Source: Streptomyces diacarni
GTDB lineage: Bacteria > Actinomycetota > Actinomycetes > Streptomycetales > Streptomycetaceae
DNA: 64,000 nucleotides
Direction of reading: 5' to 3'
Assembly (NCBI RefSeq): GCF_003323715.1
Contig: NZ_QOIN01000028.1
Coordinates: 1 to 64,000, forward strand
The notes beneath the pieces were generated by a model. It ran no database searches. It was not told where the DNA came from and saw only the letters and a list, made by a program, of their open reading frames with translations. Below, one piece after another: positions 17,995 through 26,726 of this stretch (positions within the stretch are counted from its first letter, which is position 1; every line of letters begins with the position of its first letter). The translations under genes were made by a program, and so were the position numbers.

Positions 17995-18444
17995 GTGTGT
18001 CCTGCGGCTCGCGTTCCGGGTACCGGGTAGGGGGTGCCGCTTCCCGCCGTGTGCGGTCGGCGGGTGGGTTGGGGTTTGTGGGGGGCGCCTCCCGGCCGAA
18101 GTCCCCCAGCCTTCGGCCGGGAGGTGCCCCCAGGGGGAGCAGTTCCCCGGCGCGGCTGCGCTGGGGCAGCCCCGCTCGCCGTGGGCCGCTCGCGGTGACG
18201 GTCGGCACACCCGCCGCCGTCGTCACGGGGCGTCGCCGTGCGGTCGGTGGGCCGGCCGGCCGCAGGGAGGGAACCGGGCAAAACCGCCCGAACACGCGGG
18301 GACGACCGTCGTACGTATGTGCGGAAAACCGGGCGTCCCGGACCGTGCGCGAGCACCCTTCCGCGGCGGTCGGGGCCCGGCGCACGGCCCCCCGATCCGG
18401 CTACCACCCGCACCACAGGTGTGGCCACCGTGGCGGAACCTCGT
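17995..18444. other. Gene-free gap between NAD kinase and recN with a long hairpin
   Basis: The 450 bases hold no convincing gene. The main structure is a stem-loop at 18081-18130: arms 18088-18101 and 18111-18124 pair perfectly over 14 bp, and flanking G and C runs extend the stem. It probably ends the tlyA-nadK transcript. The rest is GC-rich with no clear promoter. Confidence 0.7.
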
Positions 18445-20187
18445 ATGGTCGTATCCGTGTTGGAGGAGATGCGGATCAAGGCCCTGGGCGTGATCGACGA
18501 CGCCGTTGTCGAGCTGTCGCCCGGCTTCACCGCGGTGACCGGTGAGACCGGTGCGGGCAAAACCATGGTCGTCACCAGCCTCGGACTGCTGCTGGGCGGA
18601 CGCGCCGACGCCGCGCTGGTGCGGGTCGGTGCCAAGTCGGCCGTCGTCGAGGGACGAATCGCCGTGCGACCGGAGGCGCCGGCCGCCCGCCGCGCCGAGG
18701 AGGCCGGCGCCGAGCTGGACGAGGGCGCCCTGCTGGTCAGCCGCACCGTCTCGGCCGAGGGCCGCTCACGCGCCCACGTGGGCGGGCGCTCGGTGCCGGT
18801 CGGGCTGCTGGCGGAGCTGAGCGACGACCTGGTGGCCGTGCACGGCCAGACCGACCAGCAGGGCCTGCTGCGCGCCGCCCGGCAGCGCGAGGCGCTCGAC
18901 CGCTACGCGGGAGCGGCCGTGACCGGGCCGCTGACCGCCTACCGCGACGCCTATCGCAGGCTGCGCACCGTCGCCGCCGAGCTGAGCGAGCTGACCACCC
19001 GCGCCCGCGAGCGCGCCCAAGAGGCCGACCTGCTGCGCTTCGGCATCCAGGAGATCGAGGCCGCCGAGCCGCAGCCGGGTGAGGACACCGACCTGGCGGC
19101 CGAGGCCGAACGGCTCGGGCACGCCGAGGCCCTGGCCTCCGCCGCCACCACCGCGCACGGCGCCCTGGCGGGGGACCCCGCCGACCCCGAGGGTGTGGAG
19201 GCCGCCACCCTCGTGGCGGGGGCCCACCGCGCGCTGGAGGCGGTAAGGGTCCACGATCCGGCGCTCGCCACGCTCGCCGACCGGCTGGGCGAGGTGCACA
19301 TCCTGCTCTCCGACATCGCGGGCGAACTGGCCGGTTACGCGGACGACCTGGACGCCGACCCGCTGCGGCTGGCCGCCGTCGAGGAGCGGCGCGCGGCCCT
19401 GGCGCAGCTCACCCGCAAGTACGGCGAGGACCTCACGGCCGTGCTCGCGTGGGCCGGGCAGAGCGCCGAGCGGCTGGCCGAACTGGAGGGGGACGACGAC
19501 CGCATCGGTGAGCTGGGCGCCGAGCGCGACGCGCTGCGCACCGAACTCGCCGAGCTCGCCCGTACGCTCACCGAGGCCCGCGCGGACGCCGCCAAGCGGT
19601 TCGCCGACGCCGTCACGGAGGAACTGGCCGAGCTGGCGATGCCGCACGCGCGGGTCTCCTTCGACCTCAAGCACACCGAGGACCCCGACGGGCTCGGCGT
19701 CGAGGGGCGCACCCTGGCGTTCGGCCCGCACGGCACCGACGAGGTCGAACTGCTGCTCGCCCCGCACCCGGGCGCCCCGCCCCGGCCCGTCGCCAAGGGC
19801 GCCTCGGGCGGCGAGCTGTCCCGGGTGATGCTCGCGGTCGAGGTCGTCTTCGCCGACTCCGACCCCGTACCGACCTATCTGTTCGACGAGGTGGACGCGG
19901 GCGTCGGCGGCAAGGCGGCCGTGGAGGTGGGCCGCAGGCTCGCGCGGCTGGCCAGGTCGGCCCAGGTGGTGGTCGTCACGCACCTGCCCCAGGTCGCCGC
20001 GTTCGCCGACCGGCACCTGGTGGTGCACAAGACCGACGACGGCTGCGTGACCCGCAGCGGCGTGCGGGCGATGGAGGGCGAGGACAGGATCCGTGAACTC
20101 TCCCGCATGCTCGCCGGCCAGGAGGACTCCGAACTCGCCCGCGCGCACGCCGAGGAGCTGCTGGAAGCGGCCCGCGCGGGAGGCTGA
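18445..20187 (+). CDS. recN: DNA repair protein RecN
   Basis: This 580-residue SMC-like ATPase acts in double-strand break repair. The Walker A is TGETGAGKT near the N-terminus, a long coiled-coil/helical middle follows, and the C-terminal half carries the signature ASGGELSRVMLA, Walker B YLFDEVDAGVGG, and VVVTHLPQVAAFA. The ATG at 18445 gives a family-typical length, but GTG 18457 or TTG 18460 just before LEEMRIKALG are real alternatives, since no strong ribosome binding site decides. In many bacteria recN is SOS-induced; no SOS box like that of dnaE2 was noticed here. Confidence 0.93.
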   Translation: MVVSVLEEMRIKALGVIDDAVVELSPGFTAVTGETGAGKTMVVTSLGLLLGGRADAALVRVGAKSAVVEGRIAVRPEAPAARRAEEAGAELDEGALLVSRTVSAEGRSRAHVGGRSVPVGLLAELSDDLVAVHGQTDQQGLLRAARQREALDRYAGAAVTGPLTAYRDAYRRLRTVAAELSELTTRARERAQEADLLRFGIQEIEAAEPQPGEDTDLAAEAERLGHAEALASAATTAHGALAGDPADPEGVEAATLVAGAHRALEAVRVHDPALATLADRLGEVHILLSDIAGELAGYADDLDADPLRLAAVEERRAALAQLTRKYGEDLTAVLAWAGQSAERLAELEGDDDRIGELGAERDALRTELAELARTLTEARADAAKRFADAVTEELAELAMPHARVSFDLKHTEDPDGLGVEGRTLAFGPHGTDEVELLLAPHPGAPPRPVAKGASGGELSRVMLAVEVVFADSDPVPTYLFDEVDAGVGGKAAVEVGRRLARLARSAQVVVVTHLPQVAAFADRHLVVHKTDDGCVTRSGVRAMEGEDRIRELSRMLAGQEDSELARAHAEELLEAARAGG

Positions 20188-20509
20188 GCCCGGCCCGGCA
20201 CTGGGCGTCGCCCGCGAGGGAGCACAGCGGTGGCGCAGCGCCTCGGCCGGGTCGGCCCCGGTCGGGTGGGTGCTGAGCCGGGCGCCCGAGGAGGGCGTGC
20301 GACGGCGCGCGCGGGCGGCGTATCGAAGCCGGGCACCGGCGCGCGGCGCGGTATGCGCGCCGTCGCCCGTGTGAGTGAGAGTGGGTGAGCGCCGCCGTGC
20401 TGTGGCGCCGACCGGGGCCGGCCGGGGCCCCACCGCGGCGTGCCCGGCGGGCGTTACCTGGCATCCTGGGCAGGCCTCCCCACCCGCCACCGGAGAAAGC
20501 CCGCCTGCC
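20188..20509. other. Gap between recN and the glycosyltransferase gene
   Basis: The 322 bases are very GC-rich with several imperfect inverted repeats and no supported gene. An in-frame ATG at 20375 would extend the next gene by 45 residues, but that stretch does not resemble the family. Confidence 0.5.
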
Positions 20510-21736
20510 GTGAGCCCGAGCCGCACCCCCGCCCCGCGCCGGTCACCGGTCGGCGCGCGGCCGACGCACGCCGTGCACCTGCTGGGCGGCACCGAAGGCC
20601 CGGACGGCGACGACAGCCCCTCGGCGGACACGACGGCCTACGCCCGTTCCCTCGCCCAGGGGCTGACCGCCCGCGGCGCACGGATCACCGTCTGCTCCCG
20701 GCACGACCCCACGCTGCGGCACGCCTTCACCGGAACCGGAGCGGACGTGCGCATGCTGCGGGGCCGCACGGAAGCCGAGACGGCCGTCTCGCTGCGCGCC
20801 GTGTGCCAGGACGCCGACCTCGTGCACGCACACGGGCCGCACGCCGGGCTGCTGGCCGCCCTCGCGCTCGGGTCGGGGCGCCGGTGCACCCCCCTCGTCG
20901 TCAGCTGGCACGCCCCGCCGGGGCCCGGCCCCGGACCCGCCCGTCCCACCCGCGCCGACGCCGCCCGCGAGCTGGTGGTCAGGCTGCTGGCCCGGCGTGT
21001 CGCCCGCGCGGCGACCGTCGTGCTCGGCGCCACCACGGCGCTGGTCGACGCGGCGCGCCGCAGCGGCGCCCGCGACGTGCGGCTGGCCCCGGCGCCCATC
21101 CCCCTCGAAGGGCCGCGCGCAGGCCCGCCCGACGACGGGGCGGACGGCGCGGAGGCACTGCTCCACAAGGTGCGCGCGGGCATCGGCGCGCTCGACCGGC
21201 CGCTGGTCATGGCCGTCGGGCGCCTGGACGGGCGGAGCGGGCACGAGACGGCGCTGACCGCCTCCCGCGTCTGGCGCGGGCTCGACCCGCCGCCGCTGCT
21301 CGCCCTGGCGGGGGAGGGGCCGCAGCGGGCCGCGCTGCAGCGCCGTATCGACCGCGAGGCGCTGCCCGCCCGGCTACTGGGCCGGCGCGACGACGCGCTG
21401 CGGCTGCTGGCGGGCGCCGACGTGGCGCTGGTGCCGGGCCGCTGCCAGGGCCGCTCGCTGGTCGCCCAGGAAGCCCTGCGCTCCGGCGTACCGCTGGTGG
21501 CGGCCGACGGCGGCGGCGTCCCCGAACTCGTCTCGGACGCCGCCGTGCTGGTGCCCTGGGGCGACGCCGACTCGCTGGCGGCCGCCGTGCAGACCCTGCT
21601 GACCGATCAGGGCCGCCGCGCGGAGCTGTCCAAAGCGGGCCGCGCCCGTGCCCGTACGTGGCCCACCGAGGACGACGCCGCGGCCCAGATCCTCAGCCTC
21701 TACGACGAACTCACCGAGGCGGCGGCCGGACGCTGA
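20510..21736 (+). CDS. Glycosyltransferase family 4 protein
   Basis: This 408-residue GT-B fold enzyme has an N-terminal half with YARSLAQGLTARGARITVCS and LVHAHGPHAGLLAA. The C-terminal nucleotide-sugar half carries VMAVGRLDGRSGHE, ALAGEGPQRAALQ and the loop SLVAQEALRSGVPLVAAD, followed by a donor-site Glu in GGVPELVSD. It probably transfers a hexose to a lipid or surface polymer; donor and acceptor cannot be read from the sequence. The GTG at 20510 is the likely start, although its Shine-Dalgarno (GGAG, 14 bases away) is poor. It sits between recN and pyrG. Confidence 0.85.
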   Translation: MSPSRTPAPRRSPVGARPTHAVHLLGGTEGPDGDDSPSADTTAYARSLAQGLTARGARITVCSRHDPTLRHAFTGTGADVRMLRGRTEAETAVSLRAVCQDADLVHAHGPHAGLLAALALGSGRRCTPLVVSWHAPPGPGPGPARPTRADAARELVVRLLARRVARAATVVLGATTALVDAARRSGARDVRLAPAPIPLEGPRAGPPDDGADGAEALLHKVRAGIGALDRPLVMAVGRLDGRSGHETALTASRVWRGLDPPPLLALAGEGPQRAALQRRIDREALPARLLGRRDDALRLLAGADVALVPGRCQGRSLVAQEALRSGVPLVAADGGGVPELVSDAAVLVPWGDADSLAAAVQTLLTDQGRRAELSKAGRARARTWPTEDDAAAQILSLYDELTEAAAGR

Positions 21737-21745
21737 GCCGGAACG

Positions 21746-21797
21746 CCGCCGCGCACCCGGACACCGCCGCGCACCCGGACACCGCCGCGCACCGGAA
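21746..21797. repeat. 18-base tandem repeat after the glycosyltransferase gene
   Basis: Nearly three copies of the 18-base unit CCGCCGCGCACCCGGACA lie just after the stop codon, followed by the palindrome GGGGCCGCGGCCCC (21809-21822), which may help terminate the convergent genes. Confidence 0.75.
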
Positions 21798-21922
21798 CGC
21801 TCCCGCCGGGGGCCGCGGCCCCTGCGGACACAGCAGTGCGCCCGGTTCGCCTGTGGGCACCGGGCGCTCGCACTTCGCTCTTCCGCCGGGCCCCGGACCT
21901 GTGGATCCAAGGCCTCGACGTC

Positions 21923-23749
21923 TCAGACCCCGTAGGCCCCCGAGGCGGTCAGCCGCAGGGCCGTGTCGATCAGCGGGACGTGGCTGAAGGCCTGCGGGAA
22001 GTTGCCCACCTGCCGCTGGTTGCCCGAGTCCCACTCCTCCGCCAGCAGGCCCACGTCGTTGCGCAGGGCCAGCAGCTTCTCGAACAGCTTCCGTGCCTCG
22101 TCGACCCGGCCGATCATCGCCAGGTCGTCGGCGAGCCAGAACGAGCAGGCCAGGAAGGCTCCCTCCTCGCCCGCGAGCCCGTCGAGGTTCTCGCACGGCT
22201 CGCCGTCGGGTCCCGCCTCCGCGCTGGTCGGGTAGCGCAGCACGAAGCCGTCCTCGGTCGACAGCTCCCGCTGGATGGCCTCGATGGTGCCGATGACCCG
22301 CTTGTCGTCCGGCGGCAGGAAGCCCATCTGCGGGATCAGCAGCAGCGAGGCGTCCAGTTCCCGGGAGCCGTAGGACTGCGTGAACGTGTTGCGTTCCTTG
22401 TCGTAGCCCTTCTCGCACACCTCGCGGTGGATCTCGTCGCGCAGGTTGCGCCAGCGTTCGACCGGGCCGTCCACGTCGCCCGCCTCGATCATCTTGACCG
22501 TGCGGTCGACGGCCACCCAGGCCATCACCTTCGAGTGGACGAAGTGCCGGCGCGGACCGCGCACCTCCCAGATGCCCTCGTCGGGCTCGTCCCAGTGGTC
22601 CTCCAGATAGCCGATGAGTTTCAGCTGGAGGAGCTGCGCGTAGTCGTTGCGGGCCAGGCCCGTCATGTGGCCCAGGTGCAGGGCCTCGACGACCTCGCCG
22701 TACACGTCGAGCTGGAGCTGGCCCGCCGCGCCGTTGCCGACGCGTACCGGCTGGGAGTTCTCGTAGCCCGGCAGCCAGGTCAGCTCGGCCTCGGACAGCT
22801 CGCGTTCGCCCGCGATGCCGTACATGATCTGGAGATTCTCCGGGTCGCCCGCCACCGCGCGCAGCAGCCACTCGCGCCAGGCTCGCGCCTCCTCGCGGTA
22901 TCCGGTGCGCAGCAGGGAGGAGAGGGTGATGGCCGCGTCGCGCAGCCAGGTGAAGCGGTAGTCCCAGTTCCGCTCTCCGCCGATCGCCTCGGGCAGCGAC
23001 GTGGTCGGTGCGGCGACGATCCCGCCGGTCGGCGCGTAGGTGAGCGCCTTCAGCGTGATCAGCGAACGGACCACGGCCTCCCGGTAGGGCCCGTGGTAGG
23101 TGCACGTCTCGACCCAGTCGCGCCAGAACTCCTCGGTGGTGCGCAGCGCCTCCTCCGGCTCGGGGAGCGGCGGCGGCTCGCGGTGCGACGCCTCCCAGCT
23201 GATCGTCAGCGCCACCCGGTCGCCGGGGCCGACGGTGAAGTCGGAGTAGGTCGTCAGATCCTCGCCGTAGCTGTCGACCTCGGTGTCCAGCCACACGGAG
23301 TCGGGCCCGGCGACGGCAGCGGTGCGATCGTCCAGCTTGTGCACCCACGGCACGACCCAGCCGTAGGAGAACCGCATTCGCAGCGCCGAGTGCATCCGCA
23401 CCCGCCCGCTGACCCCCTCCACGATCCGCACCAGCTTGGGCGGGTGATTCTCACGCGGAGGCATGAAATCGATGATGCGGACCGTCCCCCTGGGGGTGTC
23501 CCATTCCGACTCCAGTACGAGTGAGTCCCCCCGGTAGCGGCGGCGGTCGGCCCGTGGCGGGTCGCCGCCCGCGGGGTGGGCAGGGCCCACCCGCCACAAG
23601 CCGTGCTCCTCGGTGCCGAGGAGGCCCGCGAAGACGGCATGGGAGTCGAAGCGGGGCAGACACAGCCAGTCCACCGCTCCGTCTCTGCCCACAAGGGCAG
23701 CTGTCTGCATATCCCCGATGAGTGCGTAATCCTCGATGCGCCCAGCCAC
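21923..23749 (-). CDS. Glycoside hydrolase family 15 protein (glucoamylase/trehalase type)
   Basis: This 608-residue protein has the bacterial GH15 plan. An N-terminal beta domain starts AGRIEDYALIGDMQTAALVG and contains WLCLPRFDS. A catalytic (alpha/alpha)6 barrel follows, with ERNWDYRFTWLRDAA, the acid region NLDGLAGEEGAFLACSFW, and EEWDSGNQRQVGNFPQAFSH. Actinobacterial relatives act on trehalose or alpha-glucans. The ribosome binding site decides the start: GGAG directly abuts ATG 23755, so the GTG at 23749, six bases further, is the better start. No signal peptide is seen, so it is cytoplasmic. Confidence 0.92.
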   Translation of the reverse strand: MAGRIEDYALIGDMQTAALVGRDGAVDWLCLPRFDSHAVFAGLLGTEEHGLWRVGPAHPAGGDPPRADRRRYRGDSLVLESEWDTPRGTVRIIDFMPPRENHPPKLVRIVEGVSGRVRMHSALRMRFSYGWVVPWVHKLDDRTAAVAGPDSVWLDTEVDSYGEDLTTYSDFTVGPGDRVALTISWEASHREPPPLPEPEEALRTTEEFWRDWVETCTYHGPYREAVVRSLITLKALTYAPTGGIVAAPTTSLPEAIGGERNWDYRFTWLRDAAITLSSLLRTGYREEARAWREWLLRAVAGDPENLQIMYGIAGERELSEAELTWLPGYENSQPVRVGNGAAGQLQLDVYGEVVEALHLGHMTGLARNDYAQLLQLKLIGYLEDHWDEPDEGIWEVRGPRRHFVHSKVMAWVAVDRTVKMIEAGDVDGPVERWRNLRDEIHREVCEKGYDKERNTFTQSYGSRELDASLLLIPQMGFLPPDDKRVIGTIEAIQRELSTEDGFVLRYPTSAEAGPDGEPCENLDGLAGEEGAFLACSFWLADDLAMIGRVDEARKLFEKLLALRNDVGLLAEEWDSGNQRQVGNFPQAFSHVPLIDTALRLTASGAYGV

Positions 23750-24171
23750 GTGCATCTCCAGTCGAACGAAAAACGAACGGCGACGCCCCCGTGGGACGTG
23801 CTGGTTGACCTGTGTGTTTCTGCCTGTCCTTGGCAAGTGTCCGTGCAGGATACGACGCTGGGATCCCTTCCGCCCGACGGTCGGCTGAGTCCGGCTGCGC
23901 CGATGGGGTGACCTTCGCTACCGCGTTCACCTGCTGCGACTCCACCGTCACCCTGGGGGGCGTGTGACGGCTTGCCCGGCGGCGCCACCGACCTCGGCAG
24001 CGGCACAGGATCCGCGGCACTGTTACGCTGGTAGCCCGTGGAGCGGTGGGCCGCGAACGCGATCTGTTCGAGACGCCAGCCCCCCGAACCGCAGCGAGGC
24101 CCCACCCGGACACCCCTCCAGGATGCAGCCTCCGCACCCCACCAAGCGACCACGGGAGCCCCCTCTTGGCC
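23750..24171. other. Divergent gap between the GH15 gene and pyrG
   Basis: The 422 bases contain no supported gene. A TACGCT hexamer at 24024-24029 could be a -10 element for pyrG, but no matching -35 is evident. Promoters for both genes must lie here; they cannot be placed firmly by eye. Confidence 0.45.
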
Positions 24172-25821
24172 ATGCCGCCTTCGTCCATGACGACCAAGCA
24201 CCTCTTCGTCACCGGGGGGGTCGCCTCCTCGCTCGGCAAAGGGCTCACCGCCTCCAGCCTGGGCGCCCTGCTCAAGGCCCGGGGTCTGCGGGTCACCATG
24301 CAAAAGCTCGACCCCTACCTGAACGTCGACCCGGGCACGATGAACCCCTTCCAGCACGGTGAGGTGTTCGTCACCAACGACGGCGCCGAGACCGACCTGG
24401 ACATCGGCCACTACGAGCGGTTCCTCGACGTCGACCTCGACGGCACCGCCAACGTCACCACGGGCCAGGTCTACTCCACGGTCATCGCCAAGGAGCGGCG
24501 CGGCGAGTACCTGGGCGACACCGTGCAGGTGATCCCGCACATCACCAACGAGATCAAGAGCCGCATCCGCCGCATGGCCACCGACGACGTGGACGTCGTC
24601 ATCACCGAGGTCGGCGGCACCGTCGGCGACATCGAGTCGCTGCCGTTCCTGGAGGCCGTCCGCCAGGTCCGCCACGAGGTGGGCCGCGACAACGTCTTCG
24701 TCGTCCACATCTCGCTGCTGCCCTACATCGGCCCCTCGGGCGAGCTGAAGACCAAGCCCACCCAGCACTCCGTCGCCGCGCTGCGCAACATCGGTATCCA
24801 GCCCGACGCGATCGTGCTGCGGGCCGACCGCGACGTGCCCGTCTCCATCAAGCGGAAGATCGGGCTGATGTGCGACGTGGACGACGCGGCCGTCGTCGCC
24901 TGCAAGGACGCCCGCTCCATCTACGACATCCCCAAGGTCATCCACTCCGAGGGCCTGGACGCCTACGTCGTCCGCAAGCTCGACCTGCCCTTCCGCGACG
25001 TGGACTGGACCCAGTGGGAGGACCTGCTGCGCCGCGTCCACGAGCCCGACCACGAGGTCACCGTGGCGCTGGTCGGCAAGTACATCGACCTGCCCGACGC
25101 CTACCTGTCGGTCACCGAGGCGCTGCGCGCCGGCGGCTTCGCCAACCGGGCCCGCGTCAAGATCAAATGGGTCACCTCCGACGACTGCCGCACCCCCGAG
25201 GGCGCCAGGCGCCGGCTCGGCGACTGCGACGCGGTGTGCATCCCCGGCGGCTTCGGCGAGCGCGGTGTGGACGGCAAGGTCGGCGCCATCACCTACGCCC
25301 GCGAGAACCGCGTCCCCCTCCTCGGCCTGTGCCTGGGGCTCCAGTGCATCGTCATCGAGGGCGCCCGCAACCTGGCCGGCATCACCGACGCCAACTCCAC
25401 CGAGTTCGACCGGTCCACCGCGCACCCGGTCATCTCCACCATGGAGGAGCAGCTCGACATCGTCGCCGGTGAGGGCGACATGGGCGGCACCATGCGGCTG
25501 GGCATGTACCCGGCCAAGCTCGCCGAGGGCTCCCTCGTGCGCGAGGCCTACGACGACGAGGCCTACGTCGAGGAGCGCCACCGCCACAGGTACGAGGTCA
25601 ACAACCACTACCGCACCGAGCTGGAGAAGAAGGCCGGGCTCGTCTTCTCCGGCACCTCGCCCGACAACAAGCTCGTCGAGTACGTCGAGTACCCGCGCGA
25701 GGTCCACCCCTACCTGGTGGCCACCCAGGCCCACCCGGAGCTGCGTTCCCGCCCCACCCGCCCGCACCCGCTGTTCGCCGGGCTGGTCAAGGCCGCCGTC
25801 GCCCGTCAGCAGGGAGAGTGA
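24172..25821 (+). CDS. pyrG: CTP synthase
   Basis: This 549-residue enzyme aminates UTP to CTP with glutamine. The N-terminal synthetase domain has [20 protein letters not shown] and [19 protein letters not shown]. The C-terminal class I glutaminase has PGGFGERG, the nucleophile Cys in LGLCLGLQ, and the His-Glu pair in [10 protein letters not shown]. The start could also be the TTG at 24166, two codons earlier, which has GGAG 7 bases upstream, or the ATG at 24187. The stop is 5 bases before the next gene's start. The position after recN and before a Nudix gene is conserved in actinobacteria. Confidence 0.95.
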   Translation: MPPSSMTTKHLFVTGGVASSLGKGLTASSLGALLKARGLRVTMQKLDPYLNVDPGTMNPFQHGEVFVTNDGAETDLDIGHYERFLDVDLDGTANVTTGQVYSTVIAKERRGEYLGDTVQVIPHITNEIKSRIRRMATDDVDVVITEVGGTVGDIESLPFLEAVRQVRHEVGRDNVFVVHISLLPYIGPSGELKTKPTQHSVAALRNIGIQPDAIVLRADRDVPVSIKRKIGLMCDVDDAAVVACKDARSIYDIPKVIHSEGLDAYVVRKLDLPFRDVDWTQWEDLLRRVHEPDHEVTVALVGKYIDLPDAYLSVTEALRAGGFANRARVKIKWVTSDDCRTPEGARRRLGDCDAVCIPGGFGERGVDGKVGAITYARENRVPLLGLCLGLQCIVIEGARNLAGITDANSTEFDRSTAHPVISTMEEQLDIVAGEGDMGGTMRLGMYPAKLAEGSLVREAYDDEAYVEERHRHRYEVNNHYRTELEKKAGLVFSGTSPDNKLVEYVEYPREVHPYLVATQAHPELRSRPTRPHPLFAGLVKAAVARQQGE

Positions 25822-25826
25822 GCACC

Positions 25827-26465
25827 ATGGTCACCCGCATCTCCGACACGCCCGCGGAGTGGGAGGTCACCGCGACCTCCACCCCGTTCCAGGGCAACAA
25901 GACCGGTGTGCGTACCGACCAGGTCGTCATGCCCGACGGCTCCGTCGTCGGCCGCGACTACCAGACCCACCCCGGGTCCGTGGCCATCCTCGCCCTCGAC
26001 GAGCAGGACCGCGTCCTGGTCGTCAACCAGTACCGGCATCCCGTGCGCGAGAAGCTGTGGGAGATCCCCGCCGGGCTCCTCGACGTACCCGGCGAGAACC
26101 CGCTCGCCGCCGCGGAGCGCGAGCTGTACGAGGAGGCGCACACGAAGGCCGAGGACTGGCGGGTCCTCGTCGACGTCTACACCACCCCGGGCGGCAGCGA
26201 CGAGGCCGTGCGCATCTTCCTCGCCCGTCAGCTGTCCGACGTCGAGGGCGAGCGCTTCGAGGTCTCCGAGGAGGAGGCCGACATGGAGGTCGCGCGCGTT
26301 CCGCTGGAAGAGCTGGTGCGCGGCGCTCTCGCCGGTGAGCTGCACAACAACTGCCTCGTGGTGGGGTGCCTGGCGCTGAGCGCCGCGCTGGCGAGCGGGG
26401 GCGGCCCCGGGGCGCTGCGTGCGGCGCAGGCGCCGTGGCCGGCCCGGCCGTTCGAGGCCCGGTAA
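25827..26465 (+). CDS. Nudix hydrolase, ADP-ribose pyrophosphatase type
   Basis: This 212-residue protein has the ADPRase plan: an N-terminal dimerisation strand region (VTRISDTPAEWEV), then HPGSVAILALDEQDRVLVVNQYRHPV. A Nudix box follows (GLLDVPGENPLAAAERELYEE), in which the usual Gly after EEA is replaced by His. The downstream PGGSDE matches the ADPRase pattern. It probably hydrolyses ADP-ribose to AMP and ribose 5-phosphate. The ATG at 25827 has GGGAG 10 bases upstream; the GTG at 25818 is too close to it. It is probably co-transcribed with pyrG. Confidence 0.9.
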   Translation: MVTRISDTPAEWEVTATSTPFQGNKTGVRTDQVVMPDGSVVGRDYQTHPGSVAILALDEQDRVLVVNQYRHPVREKLWEIPAGLLDVPGENPLAAAERELYEEAHTKAEDWRVLVDVYTTPGGSDEAVRIFLARQLSDVEGERFEVSEEEADMEVARVPLEELVRGALAGELHNNCLVVGCLALSAALASGGGPGALRAAQAPWPARPFEAR

Positions 26466-26487
26466 CCCGACGCGTCGTCCACCGCGC

Positions 26488-26516
26488 AGGGGGCTCCGCC
26501 CGTGTGGGAGCCCCCT
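26488..26516 (+). terminator. Hairpin after the Nudix gene
   Basis: A perfect 10-bp stem (26488-26497 with 26507-26516) lies 23 bases after the stop, without a T-run. It likely ends the pyrG-Nudix transcript. Confidence 0.7.
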
Positions 26517-26726
26517 CGGGGGCCGCCTGCCGGCCTCTCGCGGCCGGCGGGCGCAGGGGCACCGCGTTGCTCTCCTGCCGCGAAGGAGGGCGACCGTGAG
26601 CCGGTGTGGTGATTTTTTCAGGTGGCAGGGGCGGTTGTCGGCCCCGGTTCGCGGCAGGCGGTGAACTACGCTCGCCAGTGATTCGTCTCGCGCACACCAG
26701 GTGAACAGCGAACGGGAGCGTAGCCC

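Noticed and set aside
23254..25767. An 837-residue open frame antisense to pyrG
   Set aside because: It mirrors the CTP synthase gene on the other strand, has no family resemblance, and is an effect of the high GC at third positions.
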